Shown here piece by piece: positions 19,083-27,557 of a DNA stretch of 64,000 bases; the first letter of the stretch is position 1; every line of letters starts with the position of its first letter. A model generated the notes under the pieces. It saw nothing but the letters and a program-made list of their open reading frames with translations. It searched no databases and was not told the DNA's origin. Source of the DNA: Janthinobacterium lividum PAMC 25724 (GTDB taxonomy: Bacteria > Pseudomonadota > Gammaproteobacteria > Burkholderiales > Burkholderiaceae_D); NCBI GenBank assembly GCA_000242815.2, contig AHHB01000037.1, positions 310,001-374,000 on the forward strand. The letters run 5' to 3'. The translations under genes were made by a program, and so were the position numbers.

Positions 19083-19279
19083 TAATGCCGTTCAGTTAGT
19101 GTGTTAGTGATGCTATTTTTAGCCCAAGAACTAGGACTGGGGTCGGACCCTGAGGGGGAATGTGCTTCAATGGAGCACATTCCGATCACGAAGTGACCGA
19201 CCCCAGCTCTTTGCCTCTGGGGTTAGCGAATTTACTGGCGCTCATAAATCACGCCAAAACCCTTAACTGAACGGCATTA
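19083..19279. mobile_element. 197-bp MITE with IS4-like ends, flanked by a 12-bp target duplication
   Basis: The element has perfect 16-bp terminal inverted repeats: TAATGCCGTTCAGTTA at 19083-19098 and its exact complement at 19264-19279. It is flanked by a perfect 12-bp direct repeat, ACCCTTGATCTG, at 19071-19082 and 19280-19291. From memory, IS4-family ends begin TAATGCCGATCAGTTAAGG and IS4 duplicates 11-13 bp, so both the ends and the duplication size fit a non-autonomous IS4-family derivative. No transposase is encoded. The interior carries a long hairpin (19137-19206). The intact duplication suggests a fairly recent insertion. Confidence 0.85.
19137..19206. repeat. REP-like hairpin inside the MITE
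   Basis: CTGGGGTCGG (19137-19146) is the exact complement of CCGACCCCAG (19197-19206). Nested inside, GGAATGTGCT (19157-19166) pairs with AGCACATTCC (19174-19183) around a seven-base loop. The whole folds into a long interrupted hairpin between the chitinase leader and the rlmD region. Confidence 0.85.
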
Positions 19280-19291
19280 ACCCTTGATCTG

Positions 19292-19546
19292 TTTTTTTTC
19301 AGTTGCGAGCACAGCATGGTGCTGAAAAAATAGGCGGTCAAGTGGTTTTAAAGTGGCATCAAAGTGAGCAATACCACTTCGCGCGAAAAGCGCAGCGGCG
19401 CATGCCGACGGCGTGTTGTCCTACTGGACAATGAAAAAACGACAGGGGGAGAATGAAAAAAGACGCTGCATCAGGAAAAGCCAGACCAGTTTTATAACAC
19501 GCTGCAAGTGGTATTGCGTCAGCTTGCTGCACCGCCAAATACGGCA
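19292..19546. other. Intergenic region between the MITE and rlmD, no gene
   Basis: No coding region with family character is seen. The region holds a T-run just outside the MITE (19292-19299) and a perfect 12-bp inverted repeat, GCAATACCACTT at 19368-19379 and its complement at 19506-19517, separated by 126 bases. Short frames on both strands look like noise. Confidence 0.6.
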
Positions 19547-19576
19547 ACGGCGGGTGCCTGCCTGGCCACCCGCCGT
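19547..19576 (-). terminator. Stem-loop after rlmD
   Basis: ACGGCGGGTG (19547-19556) pairs perfectly with CACCCGCCGT (19567-19576), 11 bases past the rlmD stop. Only a mixed TGCCGTATTT follows on the minus strand, so it is a terminator candidate rather than a textbook one. Confidence 0.6.
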
Positions 19577-19586
19577 GTTTTCATGC

Positions 19587-20930
19587 TTATTGCGCCAGAT
19601 CAAACACTGCCATCGACTCCACGTGCGAGGTGTGCGGGAACATATTGACCACGCCCGCCTTGCTCAGCACATAGCCCGCTTCCAGCGCCAGGATGCCGGC
19701 GTCGCGCGCCAGGGTCGATGGGCTGCAGGACACATAGACGATGCGCTTCGGCAGCATGTCCGGACGCACTTGCGACAAGCCCACCAAAGCCTGGCACAGC
19801 GCCATGGCACCATCGCGCGGCGGGTCGACGAGGATGCGGTCGAACTTGCCCAGCGCAATCAGGTCGTCTGTTGTCACTTCAAACAAATTGCGCGTCGAGA
19901 ACGAGGTTTTTTCCGCCAAGCCATTGGCCAGGGCGTTTTCCAGCGCCCTCTCAGTGAGCGTGGTGCTGCCTTCGATACCCACCACCTCGCGGCCCTGCGT
20001 GGCCAGCGGCAAAGTGAAATTACCGAGGCCGCAAAACAGGTCGGCCACGCGGTCGGTCGGCTGCACTTCCAGCAAACGCAGCGCTTTCGACACCAGCACG
20101 CGATTGATGTGGTGGTTTACTTGCGTAAAATCGACGGGCTTGAACGGCATCTTGACGCCGAATTCAGGCAGCAGATAGTGCAATTGCTTATCCAGCGGAT
20201 AGAAGGGCACGGCAGTTTCCGGGCCTTTGACTTGCAGCCACCATTGCACGCCGTAAGCGTCGGCAAAGGCCTTCAATGTCGTTTCGTCGTCCGCCGTCAA
20301 TGGCGCCATGATGCGCAAGACCATGGCCGTGACGTCTTCGCCCACGGCCAGCTCGATCTGCGGCATCTGCTCGAAGATGGACAGCGAACCGATCAGCGCG
20401 CGCAGCGGCAGCAGCATGGCAGAGATGTGCGGCGGCAAGATTTCGCAGCTATCCATATCGGCGACGAAAGCCGATTTCTTTTCATGGAAGCCCACCAGCA
20501 CGGCGTCTTTCTTCTTGACATGACGCACGGACAGGCGCGCGCGGTAGCGGTAGCCCCACGTCGGGCCATACATGGGGCGCATGATATTTTGCGGACGCAC
20601 CTTGCCGATATGCCACAAGTTATCTTCCAGCACGCGCTGCTTGATCGCCACCTGCGCCGATGGCTCCAGATGCTGCATGGAGCAGCCACCGCAGTTGTCG
20701 AAATGCTTGCATTTTGGCGTCACGCGCATCGCTGATTCGCGGTGCAGCGCCGTCATGCGGGCCATCTCCCAGTTCTTCTTTTTCTTGAACGTCACAAAGC
20801 TGACGCGCTCTCCCGGCAATGCGCCTTCGACAAACACGACCTTGCCCGGCGAGCCGTCTTCGTTCTCAATATGGCCAACGCCACGGGCGTCCATGTCGAG
20901 CGATTTGATTTCGATGATATTTTCTTGCAT
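19587..20930 (-). CDS. rlmD: RlmD, 23S rRNA m5U1939 methyltransferase
   Basis: RlmD (RumA) is a SAM-dependent uridine-C5 methyltransferase with a TRAM domain and a [4Fe-4S] cluster. The ATG at 20930 gives 447 residues (MQENIIEIKSLDMDARGVGH), removing an implausible upstream extension. The TRAM domain covers about 1-65. Cluster cysteines are in CKHFDNCGGCSMQHL, with a fourth near MDSCEILP. The SAM site is VADLFCGLGNFTLPLA, and the catalytic cysteine lies in IVYVSCSPSTLARD. No operon partner is evident, because about 240 bases separate it from rpoS upstream. Confidence 0.95.
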   Translation of the reverse strand: MQENIIEIKSLDMDARGVGHIENEDGSPGKVVFVEGALPGERVSFVTFKKKKNWEMARMTALHRESAMRVTPKCKHFDNCGGCSMQHLEPSAQVAIKQRVLEDNLWHIGKVRPQNIMRPMYGPTWGYRYRARLSVRHVKKKDAVLVGFHEKKSAFVADMDSCEILPPHISAMLLPLRALIGSLSIFEQMPQIELAVGEDVTAMVLRIMAPLTADDETTLKAFADAYGVQWWLQVKGPETAVPFYPLDKQLHYLLPEFGVKMPFKPVDFTQVNHHINRVLVSKALRLLEVQPTDRVADLFCGLGNFTLPLATQGREVVGIEGSTTLTERALENALANGLAEKTSFSTRNLFEVTTDDLIALGKFDRILVDPPRDGAMALCQALVGLSQVRPDMLPKRIVYVSCSPSTLARDAGILALEAGYVLSKAGVVNMFPHTSHVESMAVFDLAQ

Positions 20931-21067
20931 AGCGATCAATAGGTAAGAGTGGGCCAGGACGCAGGGCCGCGCTGGAACTTGAAACAATAGGGAAAGGTCA
21001 GGCGCCGCGAGCGGGGCGTATGATAGCAGATCGCGACAGGCAAAAGCCGCTCAAGCCCGCACCGGGC

Positions 21068-21169
21068 AGCAAGCCTGAGAAAATGCGCAGGGCAAGGCGC
21101 GTGGCCGAAGACAGTACGCCAGTACGGCGAGGCCATGCAACGCCGCCGATGCGTTTTATCAGACTTGCT
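21068..21169. repeat. Large imperfect palindrome at the rpoS 3' end
   Basis: The left arm from AGCAAG (21068) and the right arm ending CTTGCT (21169) match imperfectly over about 45 bases each, centred on GTAC-GCCA-GTAC (21114-21125). The right arm runs into the rpoS stop codon at 21168-21170. It should fold into a long hairpin directly after rpoS. I think similar palindromes occur between genes in other Oxalobacteraceae, but I cannot confirm this here. The rest of 20931-21067 shows nothing. Confidence 0.6.
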
Positions 21170-22184
21170 ACAGTAAGGAATCGCGCACCACGCCGCGTGC
21201 CGCCATGGCCCGTTTAAGCTTGATCAAGGCTTCCTGCTGGATTTGGCGTACGCGCTCGCGCGTCACGCCCATTTCCTCGGCCAGCGTTTCCAGCGTCGCC
21301 GGATCGTCGTTGTCGAGGCCGAAACGGCGCATGATGACCACACGCTGCTTGTCGGGCAGCTTGGTCAGCCAGTCACGCACCAGCAGCGTCATTTCATGGT
21401 GTTCCGCGCGCGCATCGGGGCAGTCTTCGCTGGCGCCGGGCAACATGTCCATCAGGGAAGACTGCGGATCGTTATCGAGCGGCGCGTCGAGCGAGGTGGC
21501 ATGTTCGGACAGGGCCAGGATATCCTGCACTTCTTCGACGGGACGCCCCACCAGGTGCGCAATGTCTTCCGCGCTGGCATCCTTGCCATCGTGGTGCTGG
21601 GCTTCCAGATGGTATTTGGCGCGCAAAATTTGATTCAGTTCGCGCACCATGTGCACGGGCAGGCGCACCGTGCGTGCCTGGTTCATGATGGCGCGCTCGA
21701 TGCTTTGGCGTATCCACCAGGTGGCGTAGGTGGAAAAGCGAAAACCGCGCTCGGGCTCGAACTTGTCGATGGCCCGCATCAGGCCGATATTGCCCTCCTC
21801 GATCATGTCGAGCAAGACCACGCCGCGGTTGATGTAATGCTTGGCGATCGACACAACCAGGCGCAGGTTGTGCTCGATCATGATTTGCCGCGCTTCGAAC
21901 GTGCCCTGCTTGGCGAGGGTGGCGTAATGGACCTCTTGCAGCGCAGTCAGCAGCGGTCGCGTGCCGATTTGGTTCAAATAGTGCTGCGTGGTGTCGGTCG
22001 ACAGCTCGGCCGCCAGCACCTTCTTCAGTTCCTCCACACTTTCGACCAGCACGCTCACGCCGGCCACCTCGCCGCGCTCGGCCGCGTCGACGGCATCAAT
22101 GGCGTCGAGCTCGCCGACGTCGTCGGCCGCGTCTTCGGGCAATTCCTGCTCATCATCGAGCTGATCGTGCGGCGCGTGTGTCAT
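21168..22184 (-). CDS. rpoS: RpoS, stationary-phase sigma factor
   Basis: RpoS directs RNA polymerase to general-stress and stationary-phase promoters. The 338-residue protein has an acidic N-terminus (about 1-45, [20 protein letters not shown]). Region 1.2 begins near [16 protein letters not shown], region 2 holds [31 protein letters not shown] and [17 protein letters not shown], and region 4 holds [20 protein letters not shown]. It follows nlpD by eight bases in the surE-pcm-nlpD-rpoS order found from gamma- to betaproteobacteria. By analogy with other species, a main rpoS promoter may lie inside nlpD. Confidence 0.97.
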   Translation of the reverse strand: MTHAPHDQLDDEQELPEDAADDVGELDAIDAVDAAERGEVAGVSVLVESVEELKKVLAAELSTDTTQHYLNQIGTRPLLTALQEVHYATLAKQGTFEARQIMIEHNLRLVVSIAKHYINRGVVLLDMIEEGNIGLMRAIDKFEPERGFRFSTYATWWIRQSIERAIMNQARTVRLPVHMVRELNQILRAKYHLEAQHHDGKDASAEDIAHLVGRPVEEVQDILALSEHATSLDAPLDNDPQSSLMDMLPGASEDCPDARAEHHEMTLLVRDWLTKLPDKQRVVIMRRFGLDNDDPATLETLAEEMGVTRERVRQIQQEALIKLKRAMAARGVVRDSLL

Positions 22185-22192
22185 TGCTTTAC

Positions 22193-23095
22193 CTAACGGT
22201 TAGGCAGAAATTTCGAAGGATCGACAGGCTTACCCTGTTGGCGAATTTCAAAGTGCAGCTTCACCCTGTCGGCATCGGAATCGCCCATTTCGGCGATAGC
22301 CTGGCCTTTGTTGACGTTCTGCCCCTCCTTCACCAGGATGCTGCGGTTATGCGCATACGCCGACAACAGGCTGTTGCTGTGCTTTACGATAACGAGATTA
22401 CCATAACCACGGATTCCGCTCCCGGCATACATGACTTTTCCCGTACCGGCCGCCACCACTTGCTGGCCCACCTTGCCGGCGATATCGACGCCCTTGTTCT
22501 TGCCTTCGTCAAAAGTACCGATGACCTTGCCTTCGGAGGGCCACATCCAGCTGATCTTGTCGTCGCCAGCCGCTTGCGCGGCAGGTGTTGCCACAGCGCC
22601 TGCCGGCGCGGCAGCAACGGCCGGGGCAGGCTTGGCGTCCGTGGCGCCGCCGTCGGCGCGCAATTCGGCCAGCGTGGCATCGGAATACGCGCGCTTCTCG
22701 CCGCGCGGCCCCGTTTTCTTCGGCACGACAGGCGCCGCCGCTTTGATTTCCGTGACCGGCGGCATGACGATGGCCGAGGTCTGCGCGCCGCCCGTGCCGC
22801 CATTAGGCGGCAGCACGCGCAATACCTGGTCAACCTTGATGTCGTTCGGGTTGCTCAAGTCATTCCAGGCCACCAGATCGCGGTAATTCTGGCCGTGTTC
22901 CAGGGCGATGCGCAGCAGCGTGTCGCCGCGCTTGACGGTGTAATAGGCCGGATCGCGGTCGCGCGGATCGCTGGCGGCGGCGCTGCTCGATGGATGGCGC
23001 TCAACGATGGGCGCCTGGACACCCGTGGTGCCGCAACCGCTCAGCAGGGCAGCGAGCGCGATGCTGCAAAGGAGTAATTTACTGTTCTTAATCAT
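22193..23095 (-). CDS. nlpD: NlpD-like LysM/degenerate M23 lipoprotein
   Basis: NlpD is an envelope lipoprotein that activates cell-wall amidases at the septum. The 300-residue protein has a lipobox LLSGC (cysteine at 21), a LysM domain near 55-100 ([27 protein letters not shown]), an Ala/Pro linker, and a C-terminal M23 domain from about 175. Metal ligands of active LytM peptidases are replaced: NKGVDIAG has Asn where a His is expected, and KLHFEIR has Lys for the first His of HxH. This fits an amidase activator, not a peptidase. It lies between pcm and rpoS. Confidence 0.95.
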   Translation of the reverse strand: MIKNSKLLLCSIALAALLSGCGTTGVQAPIVERHPSSSAAASDPRDRDPAYYTVKRGDTLLRIALEHGQNYRDLVAWNDLSNPNDIKVDQVLRVLPPNGGTGGAQTSAIVMPPVTEIKAAAPVVPKKTGPRGEKRAYSDATLAELRADGGATDAKPAPAVAAAPAGAVATPAAQAAGDDKISWMWPSEGKVIGTFDEGKNKGVDIAGKVGQQVVAAGTGKVMYAGSGIRGYGNLVIVKHSNSLLSAYAHNRSILVKEGQNVNKGQAIAEMGDSDADRVKLHFEIRQQGKPVDPSKFLPNR

Positions 23096-23137
23096 TCGTA
23101 TGTCTATGTAGGTTCTGCTTGCTAGCTGATCCGGGGA

Positions 23138-24028
23138 TCATATGGTGCCCGGGCGCAAAGGCACGAAATGGCAGTTTTCCAGGGCCTGGCTGGTCCATTC
23201 CATTTTCCCCACCCGGGTAATGAGTTGCAAGTGTTGCAATTTAGCCCCCACAGGGGCGACCAGACGCCCGCCGGGCGCCAGCTGTTCCAGCAAGGCTTGC
23301 GGGACTTCCAGGCCGGCTGCGGCAAGGATGATCCCGTCGAACGGGGCCGCCTGCGGCAGGCCAAGCATACCATCTCCGTACTGCAAACGCAGATTTGACA
23401 CGCGCAGCGGGCGCAGATTGGCCTTCGCCAACTCGTGCAGGGGGCGGATGCGCTCGATCGAATACACCTCTTTGGCCACCAGCGACAGCACCGTCGCTTG
23501 GTAACCGCAGCCGGTGCCGATTTCCAGCACGCGCTGCAAGTTCCTACCCTGGCGCATCACTTCGATCATGCGCGCCACGATGTACGGCTGCGAAATGGTC
23601 TGGTGGTGGCCGATAGGCAAGGAGGCGTCGATATATGCCTGCGATGCCAGCGCCTCGTCCATGAACAGATGGCGCGGCACAGCTTGCATGGCGTCGAGCA
23701 CCACCTGATCCTTGACGCCCTGCTTCGCGATACGCGCCACCATGGCCCGGCGCACGGCGTCCGATACCAGCGGGTTTTGCCGTGGTGGCGACATCACGGC
23801 CGGCTGCGCCCGCTCATTGGCGATAGCCTGAGCGCGCGACGGCGCAATGGGCAGCGTGGCCGGGTGGTATGAGGCGCCTGCCCTGGCCGCATTTTGCGCC
23901 GCATTCTGCGTCGCCGTCTGCGGCGTGGCGATCCTGGACTGCGCCAGCGACTGCCCCCCGCCCTGTCTGGCAGGCTTGCCGGCCAGCGAATCGAGGGTAA
24001 GGGGGAAGGTACGCGGCTTGTCAGTCAT
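23138..24028 (-). CDS. pcm: Protein-L-isoaspartate O-methyltransferase with N-terminal extension
   Basis: Pcm repairs proteins by methylating isoaspartyl residues that arise on ageing. The catalytic domain runs from about residue 85 to the end, with the SAM site [16 protein letters not shown] and the family segments [19 protein letters not shown] and [10 protein letters not shown]. The first 80 or so residues are a Gln/Ala/Pro-rich, probably disordered extension ([20 protein letters not shown]) absent from the roughly 208-residue E. coli enzyme. The start ATG is nine bases after surE; an internal start near residue 79 (VMSPPRQ) is possible but lacks the operon spacing. Confidence 0.94.
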   Translation of the reverse strand: MTDKPRTFPLTLDSLAGKPARQGGGQSLAQSRIATPQTATQNAAQNAARAGASYHPATLPIAPSRAQAIANERAQPAVMSPPRQNPLVSDAVRRAMVARIAKQGVKDQVVLDAMQAVPRHLFMDEALASQAYIDASLPIGHHQTISQPYIVARMIEVMRQGRNLQRVLEIGTGCGYQATVLSLVAKEVYSIERIRPLHELAKANLRPLRVSNLRLQYGDGMLGLPQAAPFDGIILAAAGLEVPQALLEQLAPGGRLVAPVGAKLQHLQLITRVGKMEWTSQALENCHFVPLRPGTI

Positions 24029-24037
24029 AGTGAGCGC

Positions 24038-24775
24038 TCATGCCAGGCCTTTTGCCAGTGCATCGAGTTGCGTGGTGTGTGTCAGATCAATCTGCAGCGG
24101 CGTGATCGACACTTGTCGATGTTCAACGGCATGGAAATCGGTGCCCGGACCGCCTTCCTTGGCGGCGCCGGCGGGGCCGATCCAAAAGATTTCACGGCCA
24201 CGCGGATCGAGGGCGCGGATCACCGGCTCGGACGAATGGCGCTTGCCTAGGCGCGTGGCAACCATGCCTTGCAATTGCTCGTAAGGGATGGCCGGTATGT
24301 TCACATTCAACAAATACGGCTTCTGCAAGGCGTCAAACTGGCGCTCAACGATTTCTCTGGCCACGCGGGCGGCCGCGTCCAGGTTAGCCCAGCCAAACTG
24401 CGCCTGGGAAAAAGCGATGGCGGGAATGCCGAACAGATAGCCTTCCGTGGCGGCCGCCACAGTGCCCGAATACAGGGTGTCATCACCCATATTGGGGCCA
24501 TTGTTGATGCCGGAAACCACCAGGTCGGGGCGCTCGATGAGCATGCCCGTCAGCGCCACGTGTACACAATCAGTCGGCGTGCCATTGACAAAATAGAAGC
24601 CGTTGGCAGCCTTGTGCACGGACAGGGGCCGGTCCAGGGATAGCGAATTGGATGCGCCCGAGCGGTTGCTGTCGGGCGCCACCACGACGATTTCCGCAAT
24701 GGGTGCGAGTGCGTCGGCCAGGGCCGCGAGGCCTGGCGCCAGGTAGCCGTCGTCGTTACTAATAAGAATTCTCAT
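24038..24775 (-). CDS. surE: SurE, 5'/3'-nucleotidase
   Basis: SurE is a metal-dependent nucleotidase/exopolyphosphatase linked to stationary-phase survival. The 245-residue product starts [16 protein letters not shown], with the DD metal site at 8-9, and carries [28 protein letters not shown] and [24 protein letters not shown]. It heads the surE-pcm-nlpD-rpoS series; 93 bases separate it from the TPR-ATPase gene upstream on the same strand. Confidence 0.97.
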   Translation of the reverse strand: MRILISNDDGYLAPGLAALADALAPIAEIVVVAPDSNRSGASNSLSLDRPLSVHKAANGFYFVNGTPTDCVHVALTGMLIERPDLVVSGINNGPNMGDDTLYSGTVAAATEGYLFGIPAIAFSQAQFGWANLDAAARVAREIVERQFDALQKPYLLNVNIPAIPYEQLQGMVATRLGKRHSSEPVIRALDPRGREIFWIGPAGAAKEGGPGTDFHAVEHRQVSITPLQIDLTHTTQLDALAKGLA

Positions 24776-24868
24776 AAGCGGATTTTACCTGAAGCAATGC
24801 CAACACTGCGCGTGCCCACGCCAAATGGCAGCATTATTTATGCCGCCGTCCTGGCGTGGCGCACTGCA

Positions 24869-26932
24869 TCAGCGCTGTGCGGTGCGCGTCTCGCACCAAC
24901 CCCCTTCCAGCGCCTGCACTTCAGTCTCTTGCAAGGCCAGCAAGGCATTCAGATTGCCTTGCAATTTGTACAGCCTTTTAAGTTGCACCATGGCGCGCCG
25001 GCGCAGCTTGCCAGACACACCGGGACGCAGCAGGCAAGACTTCAACTGTTCGGCCAGTTCACCCGCCTGCGGATACTGTTCGCGCTCTATCATGCCCTGC
25101 AACATCGAGACCATGCTGACCAGGATGTCAGGCTCGGCCACGACATCGGCCAGCAAGTGGCGCGTGGCCTGGGTAGCCGCATGCTCGCTGCCCAGGCGCC
25201 GCTGCTGCGCCTGCAGCACGGCAGCGAGCAGGCGCCGCGCGCCTTCCAGGTCGCCTTCGCGTCCCAGCGCCTGCGCCAGGAGCCGCTTGCTGCGCAAGGT
25301 ATCGCCATGCTCGGCACCAAACAGGCGCTCGCGCGTCGCCACCACCGTGCCCAGCACTTGCTGCGCCTGCGTCAGCCGTCCCATGCGCAGCAGCGTGGCG
25401 GCGCGGCCATCCATCGCCTCCAGGGTCAGCGGGTGCTCGCCGCCCAGTTGGCACGCGTAGCTTGCCAACACGCTATCTTGCAGCAGCAGCGCCGCCGCCA
25501 GTTCCCCCTGCTGCAAGACGGTGCGCGCCAGGCAGGCCCGCGCAGCCAGGGTATCGGGATGCTCGCTGCCGAGTACGCGCTGGCGCACATCGAGCACGTC
25601 CTCTTCCAGGAAGCGCGCTTCGTCGAGCTTGCCCAACTGGCGCAACAGGCGCGCCATGCCGCTCTTGCACGCCAGGCTGTCGGGATGTTCCTCGCCCAGC
25701 AGGCGTACGCGAATCTCGACGCTCTGGCGGAAGGCATCGAGCGCTTGCGCGCTGCGCCCGTCCTTGCGATACAACTCGCCCAGGCCGGCCAGGTCGCGCG
25801 CCAGCGGCAAAGCCACGGCGCGGCCCGGCTCAAGCAGCAAGGCCTGGCGCGCTTCGCCGATAGCGCCCAGCAAGGCGATTTCACGGCTCGACTGCCATGG
25901 GAAGTAGCCGCCCGTCAACCACTGCAAAAAGGCTTCGAAGGTGCGCGTGAGGGAAAAGCGGTCGCCGCCCTGATCGATGCGCACGGCCAGCTGCTCGCCA
26001 TAAGCAAACGTTTTCGTCTGCTGCAGCTGGACTTCGTCGAAATAGCTGTCGAGGGAAATTTGCGACAAACCGTAGGACGTGCGCAACAAGCGCTCGAACA
26101 AGGGCTGGAAGCCGGCGATACCCTTGTGCGCATCGCCGCGGCGCCACTCGGCGCGCTGCGCGCAGTCGCCCATTTCTATGCGCGAAGGCAAGGGGTACAC
26201 CAGCAGCGGGCGCTGTTCGTCCTCATGGCTGCAGCGGTAGTCGATGGCCCGCTTGACGAGCGCATCGACCCCTTCCAGGCTTTGCCGGTTCGGCGTGAAG
26301 ACCACCACCAGCTTTTTCGGCAACAAGGTAGTGCAGATACCGGCACTGTCGGTGCGGCCCGTACGCGAATCGACCAGTACATAGCGGAAATGCCGGGCCA
26401 GGGTATCGGCGAAGCAGCGAAACAGGGCCGGACAGGCATCGAACAACTGGTCCCAGTGCATCTGCGCCAGGCGCTCGCTGTAGCTGGCGTCGAAGCGTCC
26501 CGCGCGCATCAGATATAGCGCGCTGCCCTGGTCGACGCGCACCACGTACTGCTGCCAGTCGATGGCGTCGAGCACGCGCTGCGCCAGCGCTGCATCCGCA
26601 CTCTGCGCATCGCGCCCGCCGGCGCGCATGCCCGCCGTTTCCAGGCAGATGCGCTCGTCCAGGCAGATGCGCTCGATCTGCTGGCGGCACGCCTCGAAAA
26701 ACTCCAGCACGCCCGGGCGCTCCTCGTGCTGTTCAAAATAATGGTGCAGACCCGGCGCTTCCATGTCCCAGTCCAGCATCAGTACGGGTACGCTGGCATT
26801 TTCGCGCCGTGCCAGCAAGACGGCGATGTTCGACAAGGCCATGCTGCGGCCGGTACCACCCTTGTAGGAATAGAAAGTAACGACTTCGCCAGTGGCGCTC
26901 AAAGGTGGCAGGGACAGGCGTTGGCATTCCAT
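24869..26932 (-). CDS. KGGTGRS-motif ParA/MinD-like ATPase fused to TPR repeats
   Basis: Large two-part protein of unknown function (687 residues from the ATG at 26932; the longer frame overlaps the upstream gene). The N-terminal SIMIBI P-loop domain has a deviant Walker A, YKGGTGRSMALSNIA (KGGTGRS at 24-30), an acidic strand LMLDWDMEAPGL (51-62) and a third motif, YVLVDSRTGRTDSAG (184-198). Arg replaces the usual Lys of KGGxGK[ST]. From about 390 to 570 lie kinesin-light-chain-type TPRs of 42 residues, marked by GEEHPDSL, GSEHPDTL, GGEHPLTL, GAEHGDTL and GSEHAATQ. The TIR-like gene ends 19 bases upstream. Such ATPase-TPR proteins with TIR-like partners suggest NTP-dependent conflict or signalling systems; this is inference. 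GC content resembles the neighbours. Confidence 0.75.
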   Translation of the reverse strand: MECQRLSLPPLSATGEVVTFYSYKGGTGRSMALSNIAVLLARRENASVPVLMLDWDMEAPGLHHYFEQHEERPGVLEFFEACRQQIERICLDERICLETAGMRAGGRDAQSADAALAQRVLDAIDWQQYVVRVDQGSALYLMRAGRFDASYSERLAQMHWDQLFDACPALFRCFADTLARHFRYVLVDSRTGRTDSAGICTTLLPKKLVVVFTPNRQSLEGVDALVKRAIDYRCSHEDEQRPLLVYPLPSRIEMGDCAQRAEWRRGDAHKGIAGFQPLFERLLRTSYGLSQISLDSYFDEVQLQQTKTFAYGEQLAVRIDQGGDRFSLTRTFEAFLQWLTGGYFPWQSSREIALLGAIGEARQALLLEPGRAVALPLARDLAGLGELYRKDGRSAQALDAFRQSVEIRVRLLGEEHPDSLACKSGMARLLRQLGKLDEARFLEEDVLDVRQRVLGSEHPDTLAARACLARTVLQQGELAAALLLQDSVLASYACQLGGEHPLTLEAMDGRAATLLRMGRLTQAQQVLGTVVATRERLFGAEHGDTLRSKRLLAQALGREGDLEGARRLLAAVLQAQQRRLGSEHAATQATRHLLADVVAEPDILVSMVSMLQGMIEREQYPQAGELAEQLKSCLLRPGVSGKLRRRAMVQLKRLYKLQGNLNALLALQETEVQALEGGWCETRTAQR

Positions 26933-26951
26933 GACGAGACCTTTTACGTGA

Positions 26952-27557
26952 TTAACGTGGAAAGTGGGGGGGCGGAATGGCACGCCATTCCGGCGGGATG
27001 GCGGGTAACACGAAACGACTGCAATCGTGGCCGGGCGGTGTCGAGCGCTTGAGCAAGTGGTAATGCGTGGCAATGCGCTGCACGATGCGATCGATGTCGG
27101 GCAGGTATTGCGGATTCGACTTCAAGTCGCCGCTGGCCAGCGTGTAGCCGGAAAAATCGACGTACAGTCCCGAGTCCGTTATTTGCAGCGGCAAGCCGTC
27201 AGGATGGCGCGTCATGATGATGGGGATGATCAGATGGCTGGGCAGCTCATACCAGGCGCGCCGCTCCTGCTCGATTAGTTGCATGGCAGCAAATTCGCGT
27301 CGCGTGTAGCCGTGCGCTTCATATTTGGGCGTGTACAGCACGATCATGCAAACGCTCTGACACATGGCGCGCGCCACGCGCAGGTCGATGTCATCGCCGC
27401 CGCCCAGTTGTTCACTGTCGATGAACAGCACTTCCTCGCGGTCAAGGTGCGGCTCCAGATAGCAAGCCAGCGCTTCGATGAGATCATGCTTGAACTTGTT
27501 CATGAACGCATATTGGCCGTGTGCATAGCTCAAGAAACAGCCGTAGCGGATCTCCAT
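26952..27557 (-). CDS. TIR-like domain protein
   Basis: Predicted TIR-fold protein (201 residues from the ATG at 27557). The opening YGCFLSYAH (5-13) is the TIR box 1 pattern. EEVLFIDSEQLGGGDDID (41-58) matches the box 2 region, and MIVLYTPKYEAHGYTRREFAAM (71-92) matches the strand and helix that carry the catalytic glutamate of NADase TIRs, making Glu88 the candidate. The C-terminal 35 residues are Pro-rich and basic. It is the first gene of a two-gene operon with the ATPase-TPR protein. Similar TIR-like proteins occur beside KGGxGR ATPases, as with FxsC in FxSxx-COOH systems, but no radical SAM gene lies here. It could be an NAD-cleaving effector or an adaptor. Confidence 0.75.
   Translation of the reverse strand: MEIRYGCFLSYAHGQYAFMNKFKHDLIEALACYLEPHLDREEVLFIDSEQLGGGDDIDLRVARAMCQSVCMIVLYTPKYEAHGYTRREFAAMQLIEQERRAWYELPSHLIIPIIMTRHPDGLPLQITDSGLYVDFSGYTLASGDLKSNPQYLPDIDRIVQRIATHYHLLKRSTPPGHDCSRFVLPAIPPEWRAIPPPHFPR

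Noticed and set aside
19083-19279. A transposase gene inside the MITE
   Set aside because: The element is only 197 bases long and has no meaningful open frame.
20931-21167. tRNA or small RNA gene downstream of rpoS
   Set aside because: The sequence forms a long imperfect palindrome, but no cloverleaf, TPsiC-like motif or separate promoter is visible.
24869-27557. FxSxx-COOH RiPP system
   Set aside because: TIR-like and TPR-ATPase parts resemble FxsC/FxsT, but no radical SAM maturase or FxSxx precursor gene lies nearby.
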